From Lachnospiraceae bacterium A2 (lineage in GTDB: Bacteria > Bacillota > Clostridia > Lachnospirales > Lachnospiraceae): DNA of 64,000 nucleotides. Location of the stretch: NCBI GenBank assembly GCA_000403315.2, contig KE159636.1, positions 2,020,041 to 2,084,040 on the forward strand. The letters are read 5' to 3'. A program made the position numbers and the translations under genes. Below are positions 34,944 to 43,566 of this stretch, in pieces (the first letter of the stretch is position 1; every line of letters begins with the position of its first letter). Below the pieces are notes generated by a model. The model made no database searches and was not told where the DNA came from. It saw nothing but the letters and a program-made list of their open reading frames with translations.

Positions 34944-35350
34944 TAAAATGAGAATGTGACAGGCATTCTGCCTGAAATATCAAAATCATAAACCGCTTTG
35001 TGAAGTACGCGCGTTAGCAGAGCGGTGGATGAAGAAACCTAATTATTCAAGGAGGATTTTATGATGACTATTACGCTGAAAGTGATTCCATGACTGCTCA
35101 GGGGAAATGGGATGCAGTTGTTAAGCGGTAGGAAAGGAGTGGGCTATCAAGCCGCTTGGTGGCGGGAATGGCAACTGGCTGCTGACCAAGAAGATCATAG
35201 AAGCAGATAGCTGATGTTTTTCTCTAAAGGCAGGTGATGTTATGAAGGACTCTCAAAAACGTACCTGTTGTGCCAGTTTATTTAACATAAAAAACTTCAG
35301 CAAAATGTGCTATTCTATAGTTGTGCACGACTACGAAAGGAAGTGATATA
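34944..35350. other. Spacer with remnants
   Basis: No supported gene. A short frame (35054 on) FYDDYYAESDSMTAQGKWDA ends in a stop after ~25 residues and looks like a remnant of a lost gene. No promoter or repeat of note was found. Confidence 0.4.
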
Positions 35351-36292
35351 GTGATTTTAAGTGTTAGCCGTAGAACAGATATTCCGAATTATTATTCTGA
35401 ATGGTTTTTGAATAGGATAAAGGAAGGATACGTATATGCCCGCAATCCGATGAATGCACATCAGATTAGTAAAATTATTTTGTCACCGGAAGTTATAGAC
35501 TGTATTGTTTTTTGGACAAAAAATCCTGAACCAATGTTTTCAAGGTTAAATGAACTGGATAATTATAAATATTATTTTCAATTTACACTTACCAGTTATG
35601 GAAATGACATAGAATGTAACGTTCCGCATAAGAAGAAATTAATGATACCAATATTTCAAAAATTGTCGCATAAAATCGGGAAAGAAAAGGTGATATGGAG
35701 ATACGGTCCAATTATCTTTACTGATAAATACAATATTGAATACCACTTAAAAGCATTTGAACAAATTGCAAAAGAATTGCATGGATACACATCTAAATGT
35801 GTTATAAGTTTCGTGGATATATATGCGAAAAACAAAAAAAACATGAAAACATTAAATCCTTTTTTTCTAACAGAAGATGAGTTGGTTTCGTTTGGAAAAG
35901 AAATTGCATTAATTGCGAGAAACCATAATATCAAAGTTGCGTCATGTGCAGAAACTGTTGATTTGTCATCCTGTGGAATAGAACATAATTGTTGTATTGA
36001 CATAGAATTAATTGAAAAGATTATTGATTGTAAAATTCAAGCAGATAAAGATAAGAATCAAAGGAAAGAGTGTGGCTGTATTGAAAGTATTGAAATAGGT
36101 ACATACAATACATGTAAAAATGGATGCCAATATTGTTATGCAAACTATAGTCAGGAAAGTGTTTCCCAAAACTGTAAATTATATGATGTGCATTCTCCGC
36201 TTTTATGCGGAAAAATTTCAGAAAATGATAAAATTACGGAAAGAAAAGTAAAATCGTTGAAAGAAAAGCAATTGACTATTTGGGATATATAA
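35351..36292 (+). CDS. DUF1848 family protein (putative radical-SAM-like)
   Basis: 313-residue DUF1848 protein. Family hallmarks: ILSVSRRTDIPNYYSEWFLN at the start, VYARNPMN, CIVFWTKNPEPM and a C-terminal Cys cluster in GTYNTCKNGCQYCYANYS. The fold resembles a radical-SAM barrel, but the reaction is unknown. GTG 35351 is the probable start, 8 bases after AAGGAAG; the frame upstream has no site. It is much more A+T rich than the core genes, a sign of acquisition from another genome. It closes the accessory region. Confidence 0.88.
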   Translation: MILSVSRRTDIPNYYSEWFLNRIKEGYVYARNPMNAHQISKIILSPEVIDCIVFWTKNPEPMFSRLNELDNYKYYFQFTLTSYGNDIECNVPHKKKLMIPIFQKLSHKIGKEKVIWRYGPIIFTDKYNIEYHLKAFEQIAKELHGYTSKCVISFVDIYAKNKKNMKTLNPFFLTEDELVSFGKEIALIARNHNIKVASCAETVDLSSCGIEHNCCIDIELIEKIIDCKIQADKDKNQRKECGCIESIEIGTYNTCKNGCQYCYANYSQESVSQNCKLYDVHSPLLCGKISENDKITERKVKSLKEKQLTIWDI

Positions 36293-36302
36293 ATTCAAAA
36301 AA

Positions 36303-36536
36303 ATGCTTAAAAGAGAGTTATCAAAAAAGACCCCGGCGGCATCCATAGGGCTTAGCCTTTCGCTGCTGAAAAAGAAAGCGTGGGATGAGGAGGCAAAAGG
36401 AGACATCGGGCGGATGGAGGGGCAGGAGATGCTAGTCAGGTATGTGGAAGCAGAATCCGAACTGGAGGCAAAGGCGATGATGCAGAAAGAAAAGCCAAAA
36501 GACGCGTATTATCCTAAGTTTGATAAGAATGTTTAG
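36303..36536 (+). CDS. Hypothetical protein, 77 aa, doubtful
   Basis: Not recognised. Lys/Glu-rich, helical, beginning MLKRELSKKTPAASIGLSLS and ending AYYPKFDKNV. No ribosome site precedes ATG 36303, and the base composition changes sharply from the AT-rich gene before it. It may be the 3' part of a lost gene joined at the edge of the accessory region. Confidence 0.3.
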   Translation: MLKRELSKKTPAASIGLSLSLLKKKAWDEEAKGDIGRMEGQEMLVRYVEAESELEAKAMMQKEKPKDAYYPKFDKNV

Positions 36537-36573
36537 GATTATGAAGTTGGATAAAAAAGATATTGGCTTAGTC

Positions 36574-36602
36574 TTTACACCATACCGCCTGTTTGGTATA
36601 AT
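36574..36602 (+). promoter_or_regulatory. Sigma-A promoter with overlapping inverted repeat
   Basis: TTTACA (36574-36579) and TATAAT (36597-36602), spacing 17. CTGTTTGG (36589-36596) and CCAAACAG (36611-36618) flank the -10 as an inverted repeat and could be an operator. It reads toward the small membrane peptide and the DUF512 gene. Confidence 0.75.
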
Positions 36603-36676
36603 AGGGAAAGCCAAACAGTAAAAGCCGCATGGAATGCGCATTTACGGTGAATCAAATAAGAAAGAGATGATAAGGA

Positions 36677-36787
36677 ATGATGGTGTTTATAATCGGGGGC
36701 GTAGTCCTCATTGCAGTAATTGTTGCAGTAGTATCCTCTGTAGCCGGCGCAGTAGCCGGGGTTGTAGATGAGGACAGCGAAGATTAG
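36677..36787 (+). CDS. Small single-span membrane peptide, 36 aa
   Basis: Below the usual length cut-off. MMVFIIGGVVLIAVIVAVVS begins a single strongly hydrophobic helix, followed by SSVAGAVAG and an acidic tail VVDEDSED. It lies about 70 bases after a good promoter; AAGGA directly precedes the double ATG, with spacing better for the second (36680). Function unknown. Similar short Gly/Ala/Val-rich membrane peptides with acidic tails occur in Clostridia. Confidence 0.55.
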   Translation: MMVFIIGGVVLIAVIVAVVSSVAGAVAGVVDEDSED

Positions 36788-36911
36788 GAAAAAGATGGCT
36801 GTAAGGGGCTGCCAAGGCAGCCCTTGAGGACGTGCCTGAAAGTATTCCCTGAACATGTAACGCAGTGGCAGGAATATTTTTAGGCGCGTTTTCTTATGAA
36901 AAGGAGCATTA

Positions 36912-38297
36912 ATGTTGAAAGAACATACCATTTGTAAAGTACAGCCATGCAGCATTGCGGAAGAACTGGAACTGGAGCCAGGGGATGTGCTGCTGTCCGT
37001 AAATGGGCATGAAATCGAGGATGTATTTGACTATAAATATTTCACCAACGAAGAATACCTTACTGTCCTTGTCCGCAAAGGGACGGGGGAAGAATGGGAA
37101 CTGGAGATCGAAAAAGAATACGAAGATGATTTGGGCATTGAGTTTGAAAACGGCTTGATGGATGAATACAAGTCCTGCCGCAACAAATGCATTTTCTGCT
37201 TTATCGACCAGATGCCAAAGGGGATGCGGGACACGCTGTATTTTAAGGACGATGATTCCCGCCTGTCTTTTTTGCAGGGGAATTATGTGACCCTTACCAA
37301 TATGGGGGAACGTGATTTGGAGCGGATTGTGGCTTACCGTTTAGGGCCGATCAATATTTCTGTACAGGCCACGGATCCTGCGCTCCGCTGCAAAATACTG
37401 AACAACCGGTTCGCCGGGGAGGCGCTGAAAAAAATGGATGTCCTGCATAAAGCGGGGATTCCAATGAACGGCCAGATTGTGCTCTGCAAGGGCGTCAATG
37501 ACGGGGAACAGCTAAAAAAAAGCATTACAGATTTGATGGGATACATGCCTGTAATGGAAAGCGTGTCTATAGTCCCGGTAGGATTGAGCAAATACCGGGA
37601 AGGCCTGTACCCTTTGGGGCCTTTTACGAAAGAAGATGCAAAAGAAGTGCTGGGGCTGGTGCACCAGTTCCAGAAAACATGTTTTGAAACGTGCGGGCTG
37701 CATTTTGTCCATGCCAGCGACGAGTGGTACCTTCTGGCAGGGCAGGAGCTGCCGGGGGAGGAAATTTATGACGGCTATCCCCAATTGGAAAATGGCGTGG
37801 GGATGCTGCGGCTGCTGCGGGAAGAATTTGCCGCAGCCCTTGGGGAAGCAGTAGCGGAAAGCTCAGGACCCGGAGGATTTGGCGGGCTGGCCAGGGCAGA
37901 AAAAATTACCATCGCCACAGGCGTCCTTGCCGCCCCCACCCTGCAGGAGCTGGCAGATGCCTTCCAGCGGGAATTTCCCCAGAAGGAAATACAAGTCATT
38001 TCCATAACCAATCAATTTTTCGGGGAACAGATTACCGTTTCCGGGCTGCTGACAGGGCAGGACCTGGCAGGGCAGCTAAAAAACAGGGATTTGGGCAGCA
38101 GGCTTTTGCTGCCATGCAGCCTTCTGCGCAGCGGGGAGGAGGTATTTTTGGACGATATTACCCTTTCCCAGCTTAAAAATGCTTTACAAGTGGAAATAGA
38201 TATTGTAAAATCAAGCGGACAGGATTTGGTGTCATGTTTGATTGGAGGTGCGGACCAGGTTCTATGCCGCGCCGGACGGGAAAAGTTAGGAGAGTAG
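36912..38297 (+). CDS. DUF512 family radical-SAM protein
   Basis: 461-residue protein with three parts: an N-terminal PDZ-like domain (about 1-75, [20 protein letters not shown]), a radical-SAM core with the Cys triad in [20 protein letters not shown] and NYVTLTNM, and the C-terminal DUF512 domain (about 280-455). The target is unknown. ATG 36912 follows AAGGAG. der starts one base after the stop, and this pairing is widespread in Clostridia, which suggests a role linked to translation or ribosome assembly; this is inference. Confidence 0.9.
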   Translation: MLKEHTICKVQPCSIAEELELEPGDVLLSVNGHEIEDVFDYKYFTNEEYLTVLVRKGTGEEWELEIEKEYEDDLGIEFENGLMDEYKSCRNKCIFCFIDQMPKGMRDTLYFKDDDSRLSFLQGNYVTLTNMGERDLERIVAYRLGPINISVQATDPALRCKILNNRFAGEALKKMDVLHKAGIPMNGQIVLCKGVNDGEQLKKSITDLMGYMPVMESVSIVPVGLSKYREGLYPLGPFTKEDAKEVLGLVHQFQKTCFETCGLHFVHASDEWYLLAGQELPGEEIYDGYPQLENGVGMLRLLREEFAAALGEAVAESSGPGGFGGLARAEKITIATGVLAAPTLQELADAFQREFPQKEIQVISITNQFFGEQITVSGLLTGQDLAGQLKNRDLGSRLLLPCSLLRSGEEVFLDDITLSQLKNALQVEIDIVKSSGQDLVSCLIGGADQVLCRAGREKLGE

Positions 38298-38298
38298 G

Positions 38299-39621
38299 AT
38301 GAGTAAACCAGTAGTTGCAGTAGTTGGGCGTCCCAATGTGGGGAAATCTACCTTATTTAATGCCTTGGCAGGGGAGCGGATTTCCATTGTAAAAGATACG
38401 CCGGGAGTTACAAGGGACAGGATTTATGCGGAGGTAAGCTGGCTGGGCCGGGCCTTCACCCTGATTGACACAGGGGGGATTGAGCCGGAGAGCAAGGATA
38501 TTATTTTATCCCAGATGCGGGAGCAGGCCCAGATAGCCATTGACACGGCGGACGTCATTATTTTTATGACGGATGTGCACCAGGGGCTGGTGGACGCAGA
38601 CGCCAAGGTGGCAGACATGCTCCGCCATTCGCGGAAGCCAGTGGTTTTGGTAGTAAATAAAGTGGACAGTTTTGAGAAATACATGCCGGATGTTTATGAA
38701 TTTTACAACCTTGGCATTGGGGAACCAATCCCCATTTCCTCAGCAGGGAAATTAGGGCTTGGGGACATGCTGGATGAGGTGTTAAATTATTTCCCGGAGG
38801 AAACGGAAGGGGAGCAGGAAGACGGCAGGACGAAAGTTGCCATTGTAGGGAAGCCAAACGTGGGCAAGTCCTCCCTGATTAACCACCTGATAGGGGAAGA
38901 ACGCGTGATTGTTTCTGAAATTGCAGGGACTACCAGGGACGCTGTGGACACTGAGGTGGCATGGGATGGAAGGGAATACATTTTCATTGACACGGCGGGG
39001 CTGCGGCGCAAAAGCAAAATCAAGGAGGAGCTGGAGCGGTTCAGCATTATCCGGGCAGTGACTGCGGTGGAACGGGCAGACGTGGTTATCCTGATGATTG
39101 ACGCCACGGAAGGGGTGACGGAGCAGGATGCCAAGATTGCCGGGATTGCCCATGACAGGGGGAAAGGGATTATCATTGCCGTCAATAAATGGGACGCCAT
39201 TGAAAAAGATGACAAAACCATGTACAAGCATACAGACCGCATCCGCCAGGTGCTGAGTTTTATGCCTTATGCGGAAATCCTGTTTATTTCCGCCAAGACA
39301 GGCCAGCGCACCAGCCGGATTTTTGACATGGTGGACGTGGTGCTGGAAAATAATTCCATGCGGATTGCCACGGGCGTCCTCAATGAAATTATGTCAGAGG
39401 CAGTGGCGATGCAGCAGCCGCCTTCCGACAAAGGCAAGCGGCTAAAGCTTTACTATATTACGCAGGTTGCAGTGAAGCCCCCTACATTCGTGATTTTCGT
39501 CAATGACAAAAAGCTGATGCATTTTTCCTATACAAGGTATCTGGAAAACCGCATCCGGGATGCGTTTGGGTTTCAGGGAACATCGCTAAGGTTTTTTATT
39601 CGGGAGAGGAAGGAAAAATAA
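38299..39621 (+). CDS. der: Ribosome-assembly GTPase Der (EngA)
   Basis: Essential GTPase for 50S maturation. The 440 residues hold two tandem G domains: first P-loop GRPNVGKST (10-18) with DTGG and NKVD; second P-loop GKPNVGKSS (184-192) with DTAGLRRK and NKWD. A KH-like domain follows (about 355-440, [18 protein letters not shown] and [19 protein letters not shown]). Length and all motifs are normal. The gene overlaps neither neighbour and is followed by plsY one base after its stop. Confidence 0.97.
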   Translation: MSKPVVAVVGRPNVGKSTLFNALAGERISIVKDTPGVTRDRIYAEVSWLGRAFTLIDTGGIEPESKDIILSQMREQAQIAIDTADVIIFMTDVHQGLVDADAKVADMLRHSRKPVVLVVNKVDSFEKYMPDVYEFYNLGIGEPIPISSAGKLGLGDMLDEVLNYFPEETEGEQEDGRTKVAIVGKPNVGKSSLINHLIGEERVIVSEIAGTTRDAVDTEVAWDGREYIFIDTAGLRRKSKIKEELERFSIIRAVTAVERADVVILMIDATEGVTEQDAKIAGIAHDRGKGIIIAVNKWDAIEKDDKTMYKHTDRIRQVLSFMPYAEILFISAKTGQRTSRIFDMVDVVLENNSMRIATGVLNEIMSEAVAMQQPPSDKGKRLKLYYITQVAVKPPTFVIFVNDKKLMHFSYTRYLENRIRDAFGFQGTSLRFFIRERKEK

Positions 39622-39622
39622 T

Positions 39623-40285
39623 ATGATTTTAAACCGCGTCATCTGTCTGGCGCTGGGCTATGTGCTTGGGCTGTTCCAGACAGGGTATATTTATGGGAAA
39701 CTGCACCACATTGATATCAGGGAATATGGGAGCGGAAACGCCGGGGCAACCAATACGCTGCGTACCTTGGGCTGGAAAGCAGGCCTAGTTACGTTTTTGG
39801 GGGATGCCGGGAAGGCAGCCCTTTCCATGGGGCTTGCGTGGCTGTTCTTCCACCAGGCATATCCGGGGCAGGCCCATTTGCTGGAGCTGTATGCAGGGCT
39901 TGGGACTGTGCTGGGGCATAATTTCCCTTTTTATATGAAATTCAAGGGCGGGAAAGGCATTGCCTGCACCGCTGGGGTGCTGCTGACCTTTTATCCGCCT
40001 ATGGCGCTTTTGTGCCTGCTGGTGTTTGCGGGGACGGTTGCGGCTACACGGTATGTGTCCCTTGGGTCGATTTTAGTTTCCCTCTGCTTTTTTGGGCAGC
40101 TTGTTGCGTTTGGGCAGATGGGGTTCTTGTGGGTAGACAAAGAATTTCTGATGGAAACGTATGCAGTGGGGGCGGTTTTTATGGTTCTTGCCATTTGGCG
40201 GCACCGGGCGAATATTAAGCGTCTGGTAAGCGGGACGGAGAATAAGATTTCCGTCAGCAAGTCGGGGAGCCTGAACAAAAATTAG
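39623..40285 (+). CDS. plsY: Glycerol-3-phosphate acyltransferase PlsY
   Basis: Membrane acyl-phosphate:glycerol-3-phosphate acyltransferase, the first step of phospholipid synthesis with PlsX. The 220 residues contain at least five helices and the conserved loops GSGNAGATNTLRTLGWKAG, GHNFPFYMKFKGGKGIACT and, near the end, a polar IWRHRANIKRLVSGTENK. der-plsY is a common Clostridia pairing, normally followed by gpsA; here a kinase gene follows instead. Confidence 0.95.
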   Translation: MILNRVICLALGYVLGLFQTGYIYGKLHHIDIREYGSGNAGATNTLRTLGWKAGLVTFLGDAGKAALSMGLAWLFFHQAYPGQAHLLELYAGLGTVLGHNFPFYMKFKGGKGIACTAGVLLTFYPPMALLCLLVFAGTVAATRYVSLGSILVSLCFFGQLVAFGQMGFLWVDKEFLMETYAVGAVFMVLAIWRHRANIKRLVSGTENKISVSKSGSLNKN

Positions 40286-40472
40286 GAAAGGCGGGCTTTT
40301 TCTATCGTTACGTGCAGAGGAAGGTTGGAGAGAATCTCGGAGTGTGGGATTCTCTTTTTCTGTGGTGAACGGCAGCTCCTGCCCGGGGCGGCCCATGCGG
40401 TGCGTTCCAAAAGATGGGGTTTTTCCAATACACAGGCAACCTGGAGGGAAAGTAATCCAAGGAGAAGGAATT

Positions 40473-41249
40473 ATGCTGGAACAGGGAAAGGTGCTCAAAG
40501 GGCGTTATGAAATCAAGGGGATTTTAGGGGCAGGCGGTTCCTCCCATGTGTATTTTGCATACGACAGGGAAACATGCAGGAACCGGGCAATTAAGGAAGT
40601 GCGCCAAATCCAGGAAGGGCAGGCGGCCTGCATGGCACGGCAGGAAGTGGAATTGGTGCAGAAGCTGCGTTATCCGTATTTCCCTGAAATTGTGGAGGTA
40701 CTGGAACAGGAGGGGATGTGCTATATTGTAATGGAATATTTAGAAGGGGAAACGTTGGAGCATCTCCTTGCCCGGACAGGGGCGCAGCCTTGGCAGCAGG
40801 TTGTCCGGTGGGCAAAGGACATGTGCCTGGTGCTGGGCTACCTCCACAACTGCAGGCCGCCCATTGTCTACAGGGACATGAAGCCGGCCAATATTATCTT
40901 GCAGCGGGGCGGGAACCTGCGCCTGATTGATTTTGGGGCAGCCTTAGAGTGCGGGGGACAGGAAGGGGAATACATAAGCCTTGGGACACGGGGCTACGCG
41001 GCGCCAGAGCAGCTTGCCGGGGGAATGGCAGATGCAAGGACGGATATATACTGCCTTGGCGCAACCATGTACCACCTGCTTACGGGGGAAGATCCTTGCC
41101 AGTATCCCTGCGGGGCGTATCCTGTCCGGAAATTTAACCGGAAGGTGCCGCGGAAGCTGACGAAAATCATAAAAAAGTGCACATGCATGCAGCCGGAGGG
41201 CAGGTATGGGAGCAGCGGGGAATTGCGGAAGGCTTTGGAAGGGATTTAG
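40473..41249 (+). CDS. Soluble Ser/Thr protein kinase
   Basis: 258-residue Hanks-type kinase made of the catalytic domain only. Gly loop GILGAGGSSHVYF, Lys41 in RAIKEV, catalytic Asp135 in VYRDMKPANIIL, Asp153 in LIDFGAA and the APE-type segment GTRGYAAPEQLAG. The usual HRD is YRD. There is no membrane span or PASTA repeat, unlike PrkC. ATG 40473 follows AAGGAGAAGG. The target cannot be inferred; phosphorylation of a ribosomal or envelope protein would fit the neighbours but is speculation. Confidence 0.9.
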   Translation: MLEQGKVLKGRYEIKGILGAGGSSHVYFAYDRETCRNRAIKEVRQIQEGQAACMARQEVELVQKLRYPYFPEIVEVLEQEGMCYIVMEYLEGETLEHLLARTGAQPWQQVVRWAKDMCLVLGYLHNCRPPIVYRDMKPANIILQRGGNLRLIDFGAALECGGQEGEYISLGTRGYAAPEQLAGGMADARTDIYCLGATMYHLLTGEDPCQYPCGAYPVRKFNRKVPRKLTKIIKKCTCMQPEGRYGSSGELRKALEGI

Positions 41250-41381
41250 CGGGATAATGGGATTTGTGGGAAGGGGACAGGCCGGAGCCTGCCCTGCTGT
41301 TCCGACACTTCCCAGCATTGCCGCTTCCCGAAAAACCCATTTCCATTTATAAGCCCCTTATTGCCAAAATCCCTTCTTTTT

Positions 41382-41511
41382 CGTTACTGTTCACAGTAAC
41401 GAATCCGGCCTATTTAAAGTTGCCTTACGGCAAGAGGCCGGGTTCTGGCTCCATTACTGTATTGGCCTGTAGCCGTGCAGCACAGTGCACGGCTCAGGAG
41501 TGAACAGTAAC
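41382..41511. repeat. Dispersed repeat (family C copy 1)
   Basis: Begins with the inverted repeat GTTACTGTTCACAGTAAC and continues GAATCCGGCCTATTTAAAGT; ends in GTGAACAGTAAC. The middle matches 58060-58117 (ATCCGCC...TTTAAAGTT...GGC(A)AAGAGGC...TTCTGGCT). It occupies the spacer between the kinase and the topoisomerase genes. Confidence 0.7.
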
Positions 41512-41549
41512 TCTTTTTCCCCTACCCAAAAATCTGTTCGCAGAAATCT

Positions 41550-41578
41550 TTGCAAATCCCACAAACTTGTGTTACAAT
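41550..41578 (+). promoter_or_regulatory. Promoter of the topoisomerase operon
   Basis: TTGCAA (41550-41555) and TACAAT (41573-41578), spacing 17. Confidence 0.7.
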
Positions 41579-41631
41579 AATCAAGTCAAAACCAGAACAT
41601 GTGTATCAAAAATATAGAAAGGGAACAAAAA

Positions 41632-43554
41632 ATGGCAAAAAATCAGGAATATGGCGCCGGCAGCATTACCGTGCTGGAAGGCTTGGAAGCCGTCAGGAAA
41701 CGCCCAGGCATGTACATAGGAAGCGTGTCCCGGAAAGGCCTGAACCATTTAATTTACGAAATTGTAGATAACTCTGTGGATGAACATCTGGCAGGGTTTT
41801 GCGATACCATATACGTCGCGCTGGAAGCAGACGGTTCCTGCACGGTAGAGGACAATGGCCGGGGCATCCCTGTAGGGATGCATGAAAAGGGCATGTCGGC
41901 AGCGCGCCTTGTCTTTACTACGCTGCACGCAGGGGGAAAATTCGACAACGACGCCTATAAGACCAGCGGCGGGCTCCACGGGGTAGGCTCCTCGGTAGTA
42001 AACGCCCTCTCCACCTATCTGGATTTGGAGGTTTACCTGGGCGGGAAAATATACCATGACCGGTATGAAAGAGGGAACCCGGCCCTGGAACTGGACCATG
42101 GGATGCTGCCTGTCATTGGGAAAACGAAAAAGACCGGGACCCGCATTAATTTCCTTCCGGACCCGGAGATTTTTGAAAAGACCCGCTTCAAGGAGGAGGA
42201 TGTCAAAAGCCGGCTGCATGAAACGGCATACTTAAACCCAAAGCTTACCATTGTTTATGAGGACAGGCGCGGGGAAATTCCTGAAAAGCTGACCTTCCAC
42301 GAAGAAGAAGGGATCAGCGGCTTTGTGAAGGACTTAAACCGGAAAGCGGAAGCCGTCCACGAGGTGGTGTATTTCAAAGGGGAAAACGAAGGGATTACCG
42401 TGGAAGCAGCCTTCCAGTATGTCAATGAATTCCATGAAAATGTGCTGGGTTTCTGCAACAACATTTACAATGCAGAAGGGGGCACTCACCTGACGGGCTT
42501 TAAGACGGTGTTTACTACAGTCATCAACAATTATGCCAAGGAGCTGGGGATTTTAAAGGAAAAGGATTCGAACTTTACCGGGGCGGACGTGCGGAACGGG
42601 ATGACGGCCGTCATATCCATCAAGCACCCCAGCCCCAGGTTTGAAGGCCAGACGAAGACAAAATTGGACAACCAGGACGCGTCCCGTGTCACTGGGAAAG
42701 TGACTGGGGAGGAAATCCAGCTTTATTTTGACAAAAATCTGGACAGCTTAAAAAAAGTCATTGCCTGTGCAGAAAAAGCGGCGAAAATCCGCAAAACCGA
42801 GGAAAAGGCAAAGACAAACCTGCTGACAAAACAGAAGTTTTCCTTTGACTCCAATGGGAAGTTAGCCAACTGCGAAAGCAGGGACGCTTCTGCCTGCGAG
42901 ATTTTCATTGTGGAGGGGGATTCTGCCGGGGGCTCCGCTAAAACTGCCCGGGACCGGAACTATCAGGCAATCCTGCCAATCCGGGGGAAAATCTTAAACG
43001 TGGAAAAAGCCAGCATTGACAAAGTCCTTGCAAATGCGGAAATCAAGACCATGATCAATGCCTTTGGCTGCGGGTTTTCCGAAGGGTATGGGAATGATTT
43101 TGACATTACCAAGCTGCGCTACGATAAGATTATTATTATGGCGGATGCGGACGTGGACGGGGCGCATATTTCTACCTTGTTGCTGACGCTGTTTTACCGG
43201 TTTCTGCCGGAACTGATTTTCGAGGGCCATGTGTACATTGCCATGCCCCCCCTGTACAAAGCCATTCCCTCCAGAGGTGCGGAGGAATACCTTTACGATG
43301 ACGTTGCTTTGGAAAAATACAGGAAAAGGCATAAAGGCCCCTTTACCCTCCAGCGGTACAAGGGCTTGGGGGAAATGGACGCAGACCAGCTTTGGGAAAC
43401 TACCTTAAACCCGGAAACCCGGATTTTAAAACAAGTGGAGATTGAGGATGCAAGGATGGCGTCAGACGTGACGGAACTGCTGATGGGCACAGAAGTGCCG
43501 CCGCGGCGGGAATTTATCCATGAGCACGCCCATGACGCAGAGCTTGATATATAG
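41632..43554 (+). CDS. parE: Type IIA topoisomerase subunit B (ParE/GyrB)
   Basis: 640-residue ATPase subunit. GHKL domain motifs: IVDNSVDEHLAGFCD, VEDNGRGIP and GGLHGVGSSVVNALS. The transducer domain follows, then the TOPRIM region with EIFIVEGDSAGGSAKTARDR, IMADADVDGAHISTLLL and the tail QRYKGLGEMDADQLWETTLN. ATG 41632 follows AAAGGGA; the open frame upstream is leader. With parC-like gene 12 bases downstream it forms a heterotetrameric enzyme. Gyrase and topo IV B subunits are hard to separate by eye; the ParC features of the partner favour topo IV. Confidence 0.85.
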   Translation: MAKNQEYGAGSITVLEGLEAVRKRPGMYIGSVSRKGLNHLIYEIVDNSVDEHLAGFCDTIYVALEADGSCTVEDNGRGIPVGMHEKGMSAARLVFTTLHAGGKFDNDAYKTSGGLHGVGSSVVNALSTYLDLEVYLGGKIYHDRYERGNPALELDHGMLPVIGKTKKTGTRINFLPDPEIFEKTRFKEEDVKSRLHETAYLNPKLTIVYEDRRGEIPEKLTFHEEEGISGFVKDLNRKAEAVHEVVYFKGENEGITVEAAFQYVNEFHENVLGFCNNIYNAEGGTHLTGFKTVFTTVINNYAKELGILKEKDSNFTGADVRNGMTAVISIKHPSPRFEGQTKTKLDNQDASRVTGKVTGEEIQLYFDKNLDSLKKVIACAEKAAKIRKTEEKAKTNLLTKQKFSFDSNGKLANCESRDASACEIFIVEGDSAGGSAKTARDRNYQAILPIRGKILNVEKASIDKVLANAEIKTMINAFGCGFSEGYGNDFDITKLRYDKIIIMADADVDGAHISTLLLTLFYRFLPELIFEGHVYIAMPPLYKAIPSRGAEEYLYDDVALEKYRKRHKGPFTLQRYKGLGEMDADQLWETTLNPETRILKQVEIEDARMASDVTELLMGTEVPPRREFIHEHAHDAELDI

Positions 43555-43566
43555 AAAGGATATGCC

